Assembly (NCBI GenBank): GCA_035293845.1
Contig: DATGMB010000177.1
Span: 9,854-73,853 of the forward strand
Direction of reading: 5' to 3'
Source of the DNA: DATGMB01 sp035293845
Lineage (GTDB): Bacteria; Acidobacteriota; Terriglobia; Bryobacterales; Bryobacteraceae
Length of the DNA: 64,000 nt
Position numbers and translations under genes: made by a program. The notes below the pieces were generated by a model. That model searched no databases, was not told the origin of the DNA, and saw only the letters and a program-made list of their open reading frames with translations. Shown piece by piece: positions 44,608 to 53,575 of the stretch (position 1 is its first letter; every line of letters begins with the position of its first letter).

Positions 44608-45540
44608 ATGAAAGTGGAAGTGGTGCTGACCGAATCCGATATCGCGCAGGAATTCGCCGAGGCCATCGAGGCGCGCGATCTCCCCGAAAAGTTCTTCTAC
44701 TGGTTCCCGCGCTCGGCGGTGGAATGGGCCGCGCTGGCGGACAATCCGGACCTCTACGGCGGCCTGGCCGAGACATGGAAAGCGCTGGCGGCGAATGCGC
44801 CGGCGCTCACTCGCGGGTTCGACGGGCGGCTGCCCGTGATCAGCTTCGGGGCCGGCGACGGCCGCCGCGACTGCCAGCTTATCGCGGCCCTCAAGGACAC
44901 TGGCGGCAATTGCACGTACTACCCGGTCGACGCCAGCCAGGCGCTGCTGGAGATCGCCTGCGCCAGCGCGGACGATCAGGACGTGGAGGCGGTCGGCATC
45001 AAGGCGGACATCTCCAGCCCCGTGCACCTGGTCTACGCGGCCGATGCGGCCGAGCCGCCGCGGCTGCTGATCATGGCCGGCAACACGATGGGCTCATTCG
45101 ATCCGCTGGCCGAGATCCGCTATCTGGCGCAATGCATGAAGCCGGAGGACGTGTTGATCGTGGACGGCGAAATCTTCGACGAGCGCCAGAGTATGGCCCG
45201 CCGCGATAATCCGCTGGTGCGCCGTTTTCTCTCGAGCCTGTTGGCAAGCGTCGGCATTCAGGAAGAGGATGGCGAGATCCGCTTCAACCACAAGCGCGAC
45301 GAGCGCCGCACCGGGCTCCACCTGATCACGCGATACTTCCGGGCGGAGCGCGACCTGACGGCGACGGTCGGCGGCCGCAAGATCCCGCTGCAGCGCGGCG
45401 AGCGCATTGGGTTGAATTTCACTTATCTGTACGAGCCGGCGGCGTTCGAGTGGTTGATCGAGGAGCAGGGGGGCCTGACGCCGGTTCAGCGGTATGAGAG
45501 CCCGGACGGGCGGTTCGTGACGATCGTTTGCCGGAGATAG
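44608..45540 (+). CDS. EgtD-like SAM-dependent methyltransferase (Methyltransf_33 type)
   Basis: 310 residues. SAM-binding motif SFGAGDGRRDCQLI near residue 90, acidic loop YYPVDASQALLEIA, and MAGNTMGSFDPLAEIRYLAQCM typical of the histidine-specific methyltransferase fold (EgtD gives hercynine from histidine). C-terminal part RHLITRYFRAERDL-like and FTYLYEPAAFEWLIEEQGGL fit. No EgtB or other ergothioneine gene is nearby, so the substrate may not be histidine. AGAGAGG precedes the ATG. A hairpin (45541-45565) follows the stop. Confidence 0.8.
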   Translation: MKVEVVLTESDIAQEFAEAIEARDLPEKFFYWFPRSAVEWAALADNPDLYGGLAETWKALAANAPALTRGFDGRLPVISFGAGDGRRDCQLIAALKDTGGNCTYYPVDASQALLEIACASADDQDVEAVGIKADISSPVHLVYAADAAEPPRLLIMAGNTMGSFDPLAEIRYLAQCMKPEDVLIVDGEIFDERQSMARRDNPLVRRFLSSLLASVGIQEEDGEIRFNHKRDERRTGLHLITRYFRAERDLTATVGGRKIPLQRGERIGLNFTYLYEPAAFEWLIEEQGGLTPVQRYESPDGRFVTIVCRR

Positions 45541-45565
45541 CGGCGAGCCTGCGGCCCGCTCGCCG
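45541..45565 (+). terminator. Hairpin behind the EgtD-like gene
   Basis: CGGCGAGC and GCTCGCCG pair around nine bases directly after the stop codon. No T tract follows, so termination may need another factor. About 150 further bases without a gene lead to the convergent ABC operon; they are GC-rich and show nothing else. Confidence 0.5.
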
Positions 45566-45713
45566 CGGATGGCTGCGGCAAGCGGGCGGCGGCTGTCGCT
45601 CCCGCGCGCCCTGACGCAAAGGCGCGCTGCCCATGTACTCTCTCCGCAAGGTAACCGCTCGCGCGCGGGCGCGCAACACCGCATTTGGTTATCTAACGGA
45701 AGTCAGCGCCGCG

Positions 45714-46556
45714 CTATTCGCTGTAGCTGATCTCCGTGTTCCGCGCCGAAATGCCGGAGTAGAACAGCAGGATGAACGCGACCGCCAGCAGCCCCGGCAC
45801 CGTGACCCAGAAGGGCGAGGGGTCGGTCTCCGTGACCATCACATTGAACGGCGGCGGCACCGGCACCTCCACGGGGCACAGGCTCTTCAGGTAAAAAATG
45901 ACGCTGATTTTCTTGAGGATGCTCGGCAGGAAGGGATTGATTCCCTCCCACACCCATACGACCGCGGCCGAAAGGAACGGGTTTTTGAACAGGATGCCGC
46001 ACATTAGAAATACCGCGCCGTAGCCGATGCAGGCCAGCGCGGTCACGAGCATGTACGAGCCGAGCTGGCTCAGGCCGGGGCCGTGCCGCAGATATTCGGT
46101 CCAGGCCGGACCGAAGTGGCGGCCGATCAGCAGGAACGATCCGGCGACGCTCGCTTCCCAAAGCACCAGCGCCACCGCGAGGCCCGCCAGGTACTTGCCC
46201 GCGACCACCACTTCGCGCCGCAGCGGCGTGAGGAAGTAGTAGTGCAGCGTTTTCTCCAGCATCTCTCCGCGGAACAGATTGCCGAAGATGCCCATGCAGC
46301 CGAAGAAAATGCCCGCCCGCAGGTAATACAGCAGGAAGATGCCGGCAAACGCGATGCTGTCGTCGCCGAGGCTGTGGCGGCCATGGAAGCCCGGGGCGCC
46401 GCGGGCGCGCTGCAATTCGATCAGCCAGTGAAACAGCACGATGGCAAACGGCCCGGCGGCGAGGCAGTAGATCCACCAGCCGCGGCGCGAAAGGAACGTT
46501 TTCTTCAGCTCCAGGCGGAACACGCCGCCGACCTGCCGCCGCCATTCCGCGTTCAT
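45714..46556 (-). CDS. ABC-2 type transporter permease
   Basis: 280 residues, six transmembrane helices (about 30, 65-90, 125-150, 165-190, 195-215, 255-275) with a NLFRGEMLEKTLHYYFLTPLRR coupling segment characteristic of ABC-2 exporters (shown here as NLFRGEMLEKTLHYY). Overlaps the upstream ATPase gene by ATGA, forming one exporter with it. Fourth gene of a four-gene operon. Substrate unknown. Confidence 0.92.
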   Translation of the reverse strand: MNAEWRRQVGGVFRLELKKTFLSRRGWWIYCLAAGPFAIVLFHWLIELQRARGAPGFHGRHSLGDDSIAFAGIFLLYYLRAGIFFGCMGIFGNLFRGEMLEKTLHYYFLTPLRREVVVAGKYLAGLAVALVLWEASVAGSFLLIGRHFGPAWTEYLRHGPGLSQLGSYMLVTALACIGYGAVFLMCGILFKNPFLSAAVVWVWEGINPFLPSILKKISVIFYLKSLCPVEVPVPPPFNVMVTETDPSPFWVTVPGLLAVAFILLFYSGISARNTEISYSE

Positions 46557-47518
46557 ACGGTGCTCCCTTCGCCGCCGCCGATCAGGTATTGATAGACGGA
46601 GTTGACGTCATCATCGGCCGGCGCCACCTGTTCGACCTCGAGGCCGGATTCGAGAATCACGCGATTGAGCAGGAGATAGAAGCCATCCGCATCGCGGGTG
46701 CGCAGCAGCAGGCCGCGGCCGTCCGGGGAGAGCTTGGCTTCGACCACGTGGTCCTGCTGGAAGAGGCGCGAAGCGAGCAGCGCGGGCCGGTCGCAGCGGA
46801 CCTGGATCTGCATTGGCTGCTCCTTGACCTCGCTGCGCACGCCCTGGATCTGGCCTTCGGCCACGACGTAGCCCTGGCTGAGCAGGATGACCTGGTCGGA
46901 AATCTGGTCGACCTCATGGAGGATGTGGCTGGAAACGATGACGTGGCGGCCTTCCGCGCCCCATTGACGGAAAATCGCGATGGCTTCCGAGCGCGCCAGC
47001 GGGTCGAGGCCGTTGAGCGGCTCGTCGAGGACGATGACGCGCGGATCGTGCGCGGTCGCCTGCGCGAGCTTGACGCGCTGCCGCATGCCCTTGCTGTAGG
47101 CCGCGACCGGACGGCCAGCCGCGGCAGTGAGACCGACGAGCTCGAGCGACGCCCGCGTGCGGCGGTCGCATTCGGCATCCGTGTAGCCGTGCATGCGCAG
47201 GAACGAATAGAGGAACTGGTAGCCGGTGATGCCTTTCGGGAAGGCATCGAACTGCGCGCAGTAGCCGATGACGCGGCAGAGCTGCTCGGGACGATCGGGC
47301 GGGATGCCGAGCACGCGGATTTCGCCCTGCGTGGGCCGGATGAGACCGGTCATGAGGTTCATCAGGGTGGTCTTGCCGGAGCCGTTCGGCCCGACGAGGC
47401 TGGTGATGCCGGGCGGGATCGAGAGGCTGACGTTGTTGATCCCGAGCACCTCGCCGTAGAAGCGCGAGACGTTCGTGAAGGTAACAAGCGACGTCTCCGT
47501 TTGCGCGGCGGGGTTCAT
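46553..47518 (-). CDS. ABC transporter ATP-binding protein
   Basis: 321 residues: Walker A GPNGSGKTT, Q-loop in GYCAQFDAF, signature YSKGMRQRVKLAQA, Walker B VIVLDEPLNGLDP, H-loop SSHILHEVD, and a C-terminal regulatory part of about 90 residues as in the CcmA/NatA group. ATGA overlaps at both ends link it with the permeases at 47515-48417 and 45714-46556. Confidence 0.95.
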   Translation of the reverse strand: MNPAAQTETSLVTFTNVSRFYGEVLGINNVSLSIPPGITSLVGPNGSGKTTLMNLMTGLIRPTQGEIRVLGIPPDRPEQLCRVIGYCAQFDAFPKGITGYQFLYSFLRMHGYTDAECDRRTRASLELVGLTAAAGRPVAAYSKGMRQRVKLAQATAHDPRVIVLDEPLNGLDPLARSEAIAIFRQWGAEGRHVIVSSHILHEVDQISDQVILLSQGYVVAEGQIQGVRSEVKEQPMQIQVRCDRPALLASRLFQQDHVVEAKLSPDGRGLLLRTRDADGFYLLLNRVILESGLEVEQVAPADDDVNSVYQYLIGGGEGSTV

Positions 47519-48417
47519 CGCACCACCTCCGTGCCCCGTATCTTCCGCGCCAGCATATACAGGCAGATGCCGCACAGCGCGGCCAGCGCCGCATAGGTGC
47601 ACCACATCGGCAGCTCCTCGCCCTGCGGCACGCGGAAAAAGACTGCGCCGTTCGTGGTGCGGTTGCCCCCCTCGAACAGGTCCACCCAGACCGAGCCTAC
47701 CAGATACCCGATATTGAGCAGGTTGCCCCAGTTGGTGCGCTCGACCGCGTTGGCGATCCCGCCGAAAGCGGCTGCGACGAAGAACACGCCGAACATCAGG
47801 CCGCCCGCCGCCGGCTTCCATTTCACCCACGCGGAAAGCGCCAGAGCGAGCAGGGAGAGGATGAGAATCCAGATCCAGGCGCCGAAGAAAACGCCGTACG
47901 CGAAGCGCCAGTTATCGCCCATCCAGCCGCCGCCTTCGAGATACCCCTGCAGCAGGAACAGCAGCAGCCCGGGCACCCACGTCATGAGCGAGAGCAGGAT
48001 CACCAGCACGGACATCTTGCCCAGCACGTACTCCGTGCGCGAGAACGGGCGCGCGAAGTAGAGGGCCAGCGCGTTGTTGGCGAGATCCGGGGAGATCTGG
48101 CCGGGGCCGATGAATGCCGCGAGGAATAGCGCCAGCATGCTCTGCCAGCCCAGCAGAGTCAGGAAGAAGACCACGTTGATCGAGATGAGCTGGTTGGCGT
48201 TGCGCGCACCCACGAGGCCGAGCGCGCTGGCATTGTGCCGGACGTAGATGAGGATCGCCGCGATGAGCGGGTAGAGGAAGCTGGCGATGTAAAAAATCGT
48301 GAGGAAGCGCGAGCTGCGCAGCTCCTCGAACGCGTACCGCGTGATGACGAGAAAGCGGCTCCAGCCCGGGGTGAGGCTGCCTTCGTACGGCCGGTAGGTC
48401 TTCTTATATACGGCCAT
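47515..48417 (-). CDS. ABC-2 type transporter permease
   Basis: 300 residues with six to seven transmembrane helices; the N-terminal AVYKKTYRPYEGSLTP and the large loop QISPDLANNALALYFARPFSRTEYVLGK are typical of ABC-2 exporters of the Gld/Nos type. Its start overlaps the upstream ATPase gene by 14 bases and its stop overlaps the next ATPase start. It likely pairs with the ATPase at 48404. Confidence 0.92.
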   Translation of the reverse strand: MAVYKKTYRPYEGSLTPGWSRFLVITRYAFEELRSSRFLTIFYIASFLYPLIAAILIYVRHNASALGLVGARNANQLISINVVFFLTLLGWQSMLALFLAAFIGPGQISPDLANNALALYFARPFSRTEYVLGKMSVLVILLSLMTWVPGLLLFLLQGYLEGGGWMGDNWRFAYGVFFGAWIWILILSLLALALSAWVKWKPAAGGLMFGVFFVAAAFGGIANAVERTNWGNLLNIGYLVGSVWVDLFEGGNRTTNGAVFFRVPQGEELPMWCTYAALAALCGICLYMLARKIRGTEVVR

Positions 48418-49351
48418 CGGCGGCCTCCGTCGCTTTGGCTTCCATGGCTTTGAGGAAGATATCTTCGAGCGAATCGCGCTTGTGGCTGAGGCGGCGGATC
48501 TGCACGTCCTGGCGCGCGGCGATCTCGTAGAGCTGGCGGACTTCCAGGCCGTCCGGGAGGATCAGCTTGATACGCCCCTGCGCGCCGGCGGCGGTTTCGC
48601 AGCCGAGCGCTTCGATGGCGGAGAGGAAATCGCCGTTCGAGCCTCCGCGGGTCTCGATTTCGAGGAAGCGCCGGTTCATCCGCCGCTCCTCTTCGAGATT
48701 GCAGACCGCGGCGATGTTGCCGTCCTTGAGGATGAGCACCTGGTCGCAGCATTCTTCGACATCGCGCAGGAGGTGCGAGGAGAGCACCAGGTGCAGATCG
48801 CCGCGATCGCGGATCTCCTGGATGAGTTGGATCATGCGCGTGCGCGCGGGCGGGTCGAGACCGTTGGTCGGCTCGTCGAGAAACAGCAGCTTGGGGCCGT
48901 GGGCGATGGCTTGCGCGAGCTTGGCCATCTGCTTCATGCCGAGCGAATAGGTGCCGACGGCCCGATAGCGGACCTCGCCGAGCCCGACATAGAAAAACGC
49001 CTCGTGGGCCCGTTCGAGCGCGTGCTCTTTCGGCAGCCCGGCGAGCTCCGCCATCAGCCGCACGAAGTGGACGCCGCTCATCCCTGCGATGAAGGAATCG
49101 TTCTCCGGCATGTAGCCGATCAGGCTGCGGACGGCGCGCGCGCTGGTGCGGACGTCACGTCCGAAAATGCGGGCGGTGCCGGCGGAGGGCTTGTGGAACC
49201 CGAGCAAGGTATTGAGCAACGTCGACTTGCCCGCGCCGTTCGGCCCCAGCAGGCCGATGGCGCGCCCGTTCAGCGAGACCTTGAGGTTCTTGAGGATGGC
49301 GCGGCTGCCGAACCGCACCTCCAGTCCGTCCAGTTCGATGACGGGTTCCAT
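48404..49351 (-). CDS. ABC transporter ATP-binding protein
   Basis: 315 residues: Walker A GPNGAGKST, signature YSLGMKQMAKLAQA, Walker B LLFLDEPTNGLDP, H-loop LSSHLLRDVE, then a C-terminal extension. First gene of the four-gene ABC operon. The start at 49351 opens the standard MEPVIELDGLEVRFG; the upstream GTGAAG is a weak ribosome site. The operon thus encodes two ATPases and two permeases, alternately ordered. Confidence 0.95.
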   Translation of the reverse strand: MEPVIELDGLEVRFGSRAILKNLKVSLNGRAIGLLGPNGAGKSTLLNTLLGFHKPSAGTARIFGRDVRTSARAVRSLIGYMPENDSFIAGMSGVHFVRLMAELAGLPKEHALERAHEAFFYVGLGEVRYRAVGTYSLGMKQMAKLAQAIAHGPKLLFLDEPTNGLDPPARTRMIQLIQEIRDRGDLHLVLSSHLLRDVEECCDQVLILKDGNIAAVCNLEEERRMNRRFLEIETRGGSNGDFLSAIEALGCETAAGAQGRIKLILPDGLEVRQLYEIAARQDVQIRRLSHKRDSLEDIFLKAMEAKATEAADGRI

Positions 49352-49430
49352 TACTTCACGATACGACGTTTGCGGCGGCGGGGTTCCGGGAGAGTGGACG
49401 GCCTGGGTATGCCCGGACGGGACGAGTGCC

Positions 49431-51941
49431 TTACCGCCGTGCCCCGTGCAACTGCCCGACCGGCAGCGCACCCCCGACGACTCCCGCGAGATTCCCGGAA
49501 AGCAGGCGCACAAAGCCCGCTTCGGCCGAGGGCAGCGCCTCGCCGTTGGCGGCGAAGGTGATCTGATCCCGGCCGGCGTAGGCGGCGAGCAGCAGCGGTT
49601 TCATATCGCCGAGCCGTTCCAGCGGGAGGTTGCCGCGGCCGCTGGCGCCCATGAATCCGCCCAACAGGCCCGCGAGCGGCGCCAGCGTGCGGCCGAGATT
49701 CTCGTACACCAGCGCGGAATAGTTCGCGTACTGGTCGCGCGGCTCCATCGCCATGAACTTCGCCGCGTGCGTGATGCTCGCGCCCGTAAGCTTGGTCTGC
49801 AACGCCTTGACGAGCAGATCGCGCGCCGGCGCCGCCAGCAGGTATCCGCCGGCGAAGGTGTAATGCGCTTCCGTCAGCGGATTGGGATCCGCCGCGGCCA
49901 CCATGTAATAAACCCGGCCGTCCACGGTTTCCTCGCCGGTGCGCAACGGCTTCGCGCCGTTCCGCGCGGCCTGTTCGTTGTACGCATCGATCGCCTGCCG
50001 GATGGCCTCGCGCGCGCGCTGCGGATCGTAGACCTCGGCCACCAGCTTCCACGCGGGCGGGAACAGCGGCCCGTCAAATGCCACCGAAAACTCGCCGCCG
50101 AGGCTCGATGCCAGCCGGTCCCGAATCGCCGCCGCGGGCGAGCCCGCCGCGCCCGCGACCTTCGCGACTCCGGCCACCTGATCCACGATCGCCGCCGGAT
50201 CCTGCACCACGAAAGCCGCGACGAACGTGGCCTCCGGCGACACGTAATCGAGCGACCCCATCGGCGACGGCGCGGCGAGCCACGCCGCCATCCCCGTGCG
50301 CTCGCCCGCGAACCCGAGCGTCGCCCGCACCTCCGTCTGGCGGTCCACTTCCTTCTCCCCGGCGACCAGGTACCGCACGCCGGCCGGAGCCGCCTGCGGT
50401 ATGCGGGCGTCCGCGATGCGCGAAAGATCGGCGCAGAAGAGCATGCCCGCGCCCTGCTGGAAAGCATCCGCGATGCGCGTGTAGAACGGCGTCTGCTGGA
50501 ACGCCGTCGACGTGGCATCGAGCGATGCCGCCACGGCCTCCACCGATGCCGCTTCCGGCCCAAACGCCACCACGCCCGGCCGGACCGCGATCGCCGCGCC
50601 CGGCACATTCTTTTTCAGGAATTCCGGAAAGCCCTCGCGCTTCGTCTCCGCCAGCAGCACCGGGGCCCGCCGCCCGCCCTCACCGGCAAGCCCTACGACC
50701 GCGATCTCATCCCCCAGGTACGCCCCGCCTTCCCGCAGCTTGTCGATCATCGGCCCGATGCGCGCCCCGCGCTCCGCCCACCACGCCCGCAGCTCCGGGC
50801 TCTCCGCGAGGTTCTTCACGAACACGCTCTCGGTCTGCGCCAGGTAATCGCCGAAGTTCGGCAGGCTGGCGTAGAACGCGGTATCGGCGGGCAGGCGCCC
50901 GGCCAGACGGCTCGAGTAGCGCAGTGCGGGGAGCCGGATTTCCTGCATCTCGAGCCGCACTTTATTCAACCGCTCGATCAGCCGGTCCCGGTTGCGGCTC
51001 CAGCCGATCTCGTCCCGCACCGGCTCCGGCTGGATGCTGGGGCTGGTGGCAAGCTGGTCGCCGGGATGCAGCACGCGCTCCTGGTTATCCTGCGCCACGT
51101 GCACCTCGCCCTCCACCACCGAAACCCGCGAGCCTTTGACGCCCGCCGCCACGCTGAATACCGTTCCGGTCACCGCCACGCGGCAATCCGCCGTGGCGAC
51201 ATAGAGGTGCCCCTTGCGCCGCTTCGCCGCCTGCACGATCACGTTGCCGCGGTCGAGCTTCAGCGTGAGATCCGCCGCGTCGGCTTCGGTCAGCACCGCC
51301 GAGCGCTCGCGCAGCTCGACCAGCGAGCCGTCGCGCAACTGCAGCATGGCGCTCGAGTCCTTGGCCGTGCGGATCTCCGCGCCCTCCGGCAGCTCCTGGC
51401 CCGCCGTCAACGGATGCAGTGCGCCGTCCGGCCCGAGCACGAACAAGCTCCCGTTGACCGCCTGCACCGTGGCGTGGCCCGAACCCGCGCTGAATGGCCC
51501 CATGGTGAACCAGACGGCCGCTCCGGCCGTGAGCACCACGACGGCCGCCGCCGCCCATTTCACCGGATGCCCCACGCGCCGCGGCGTTTCGGCATTGCCC
51601 GGCGCGGGCATCGCCACCACCCGGCCTTCGTACACTTTCCGGCACGCCACGCACTGGTGCAGGTGATCCTGCAGCAGCGCCGCGCGCGTTTCCGGCAGCC
51701 TGCCGGCGCGGTAATCCGGAATCAACGCCTGGAAATCGGCGCACCCGCGGATGTGCGGATGCGCGCCGTTCGCAGCACCGAGGCGAGCCCAGACGCGCGC
51801 CGCGGCGGCTTCCACCACCGCGTCCTCGACCGTATCCTGGCGGATCTCCATGAGAGCCTGCTCCAGCCGGGTGTCCGTCGCTTCTGGCATTCCTTCCGGC
51901 TTCCCTTGCATGTTGGGGGGATCGAATTCAGCGTGGTTCAT
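49431..51941 (-). CDS. Membrane anti-sigma-type protein: zinc-binding HxxxCxxC, FecR domain, DUF3352-like region
   Basis: 836 residues. Cytoplasmic N-terminus with the anti-sigma zinc motif His93, Cys97 and Cys100; one transmembrane helix about 128-146; FecR domain about 160-290 (ATVQAVNGSLFVLG, VTGTVFSVAAGVKGSRVSVVEG, VLHPGDQLA); then a 500-residue extracytoplasmic region (LPADTAFYASLPNFGDYL) like DUF3352. Its ATG overlaps the sigma factor stop (ATGA), and GGAGG lies just upstream, so it almost certainly controls that sigma factor from the envelope. Confidence 0.9.
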   Translation of the reverse strand: MNHAEFDPPNMQGKPEGMPEATDTRLEQALMEIRQDTVEDAVVEAAAARVWARLGAANGAHPHIRGCADFQALIPDYRAGRLPETRAALLQDHLHQCVACRKVYEGRVVAMPAPGNAETPRRVGHPVKWAAAAVVVLTAGAAVWFTMGPFSAGSGHATVQAVNGSLFVLGPDGALHPLTAGQELPEGAEIRTAKDSSAMLQLRDGSLVELRERSAVLTEADAADLTLKLDRGNVIVQAAKRRKGHLYVATADCRVAVTGTVFSVAAGVKGSRVSVVEGEVHVAQDNQERVLHPGDQLATSPSIQPEPVRDEIGWSRNRDRLIERLNKVRLEMQEIRLPALRYSSRLAGRLPADTAFYASLPNFGDYLAQTESVFVKNLAESPELRAWWAERGARIGPMIDKLREGGAYLGDEIAVVGLAGEGGRRAPVLLAETKREGFPEFLKKNVPGAAIAVRPGVVAFGPEAASVEAVAASLDATSTAFQQTPFYTRIADAFQQGAGMLFCADLSRIADARIPQAAPAGVRYLVAGEKEVDRQTEVRATLGFAGERTGMAAWLAAPSPMGSLDYVSPEATFVAAFVVQDPAAIVDQVAGVAKVAGAAGSPAAAIRDRLASSLGGEFSVAFDGPLFPPAWKLVAEVYDPQRAREAIRQAIDAYNEQAARNGAKPLRTGEETVDGRVYYMVAAADPNPLTEAHYTFAGGYLLAAPARDLLVKALQTKLTGASITHAAKFMAMEPRDQYANYSALVYENLGRTLAPLAGLLGGFMGASGRGNLPLERLGDMKPLLLAAYAGRDQITFAANGEALPSAEAGFVRLLSGNLAGVVGGALPVGQLHGARR

Positions 51942-52495
51942 GCAGCACCTCCCAGTTCGGCGCGAAATTCCCTCTCCAGGCGGTCGCGGGTGCGGGATAG
52001 CGTCACCGCGACCGTTCCCGGAGTCGTGTTCATCAGGCGCGCGATCTCCGGATTCTCCTTCCCTTCGATGAACCGCAGGGTGAACATCTCGGCGATCCGC
52101 GGGTTCAGCCGCGCCAGCGCCGTGCGCAGCCACTCCCGGATCTCCCCTGACGACCGCGCCCGCTCCGGGCTGCGATGCGGGCTTTCCGCCAGCACCGGCT
52201 CCAGCTCATCCAGCGGGATGTTGCGGATGTTCTGCCGGCTGCGCATCAGGTCCAGCGCGCCGTTCACCGCCGCGCGATGCAGGAAGCTCGCCATGTTGTC
52301 CACCGGCGCGGCCTCGGCGTCGCGCTTCAGCAGCCGCAGGAACACTGTCTGCAGCACATCCTCCGCATCCGTGGCGTTGCCCGTGATCCGGTAGGCGGCG
52401 CGAAACACCAGGCCGTGGTGCTCGCGAAAAATGCGCTCCAGGTCCGGCGCGGGCGATGTGGCCGATTCCACCGTGGCAGCCATTAGCTGTTTCAT
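51938..52495 (-). CDS. ECF-type RNA polymerase sigma factor
   Basis: 185 residues: region 2 (IFREHHGLVFRAAYRITGNATDAEDVLQTVFLRLL) and region 4 (LPPRIAEMFTLRFIEGKENPEIARLMNTTPGTVAVTLSRTRDRLERE-like, here LNPRIAEMFTLRF then NPEIARLMNTTPGTVAV). Starts possible at 52495 or 52483. Encoded directly before its likely anti-sigma partner with ATGA overlap. No target promoter motif was identified in the window. Confidence 0.95.
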   Translation of the reverse strand: MKQLMAATVESATSPAPDLERIFREHHGLVFRAAYRITGNATDAEDVLQTVFLRLLKRDAEAAPVDNMASFLHRAAVNGALDLMRSRQNIRNIPLDELEPVLAESPHRSPERARSSGEIREWLRTALARLNPRIAEMFTLRFIEGKENPEIARLMNTTPGTVAVTLSRTRDRLEREFRAELGGAA

Positions 52496-52587
52496 CCTAG
52501 CAGGCTCTGTCCAATAGGGTGACGCGGGGAAAGGCCGGGGATTAGCGCTGCCCGGAACCGGCGGCCCCGCCCCGGTGTCCAACTCCC

Positions 52588-53575
52588 ATGCTGTGCTGGA
52601 TCGACGGTGCCCTGTCCGACCTCCGCCTGGCCCTGCGCGGGATGCGCCGCCAGCCCGGGTTCGCGCTGGCCGGCATTCTGGCCGCCGCCCTGGGCATCGG
52701 CTCCTCGGCGGCAGTTTTCAGCGCCGTCGACCGCGTGCTCTTCCGGCCGCTGCCCTACCGCGATGAGGCGAAGCTGGTTTCAGTCGGGATGATGGCCCCG
52801 CTCGATACCACCGAATTCCTGCTCGCCGCGCCCTATTTCGACCTCCGCCGCGATCCGGGCCCCTTCGCTGCCGTCACCTCCTTCCAGGCCGGCGCGAGCG
52901 CCTGCGACCTCACCGAATCGAGCCCCCTCCGCCTCGCGTGCATGCGCTTCGAGCGCAATTTTCTGGACGTGCTCGGGATGGCGCCCGCGGCGGGCCGCGC
53001 CTTCAACGCCGCCGAGGACGCCCCCAACGGCCCTCGCGCCGCCATGATCTCCTACGGCCTGTGGCAGAGCCGCTTCGGCGGAGACCCGCGCGTTTCGGGG
53101 CGCACCATTTCGCTCGATGGCGTCCCGGTGACGGTCGCGGGCGTCCTGCCACGCGAGTTCGTGCTGCCGACGCTGGCGCATGCGGATGTGATCCTGCCGC
53201 TCGCGCTCGATGAATCCCGCGAGCGCTCGGGCCGTGCCCTGCGGGCCTTCGCGCGCCTGCGCCCCGGCATCACCGTGGAGGCCGCCCGCGCCGCCCTCGC
53301 GCCTTGGTTCGCGCGCGCCATGGCGACCGTGCCGCCGCAGTTCCGCAAAGAGGTCAGCCTGCGGCTCCGCCCGGTGCGCGACCGCCAGCTCGGCGATGCC
53401 CGCCTCGCCTCGTGGGCGTTGCTCGGCGCGGTGCTCTCCGTCCTGCTGATCGCCTGCGCCAATCTCGCCAACCTGCTGGTGGCCCGTGGCGCGGCGCGCG
53501 AATCCGAAATGGCCGTACGGGCCGCGTTGGGCGCATCGCGCGGCCGGCTCGCGCGGCAGGTCCTGGCCGAGGCGG
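52588..53575 (+). pseudogene. ADOP-type permease, 3'-truncated
   Basis: About 329 codons match the first half of a MacB/FtsX duplicated permease: start WIDGALSDLRLALRGMRRQP, first helix, periplasmic domain (SYGLWQSRFGGDPRVSGR) and the first FtsX helix with LLIACANLANLLVARGAARE. Homology breaks off after ARQVLAE near 53575; the frame runs on to 53796 through sequence that is antisense to the topoisomerase gene. Intact members have about 800 residues (compare 9790-12423). The remaining half of the transporter is missing from the window. Confidence 0.85.

Noticed and set aside
44345..44611. An 88-codon open frame upstream of the EgtD-like gene
   Set aside because: No ribosome site, no protein-like character, and it overlaps the hairpin leader and the start of the next gene.
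45541..45713. A possible small gene between the EgtD-like gene and the ABC operon
   Set aside because: The short frames there lack ribosome sites and recognisable features; only a hairpin is supported.
49146..52394. A 1082-codon frame opposite the anti-sigma protein and sigma factor genes
   Set aside because: It is antisense to well-recognised proteins and crosses their borders, with Arg/His-rich composition typical of a shadow frame.
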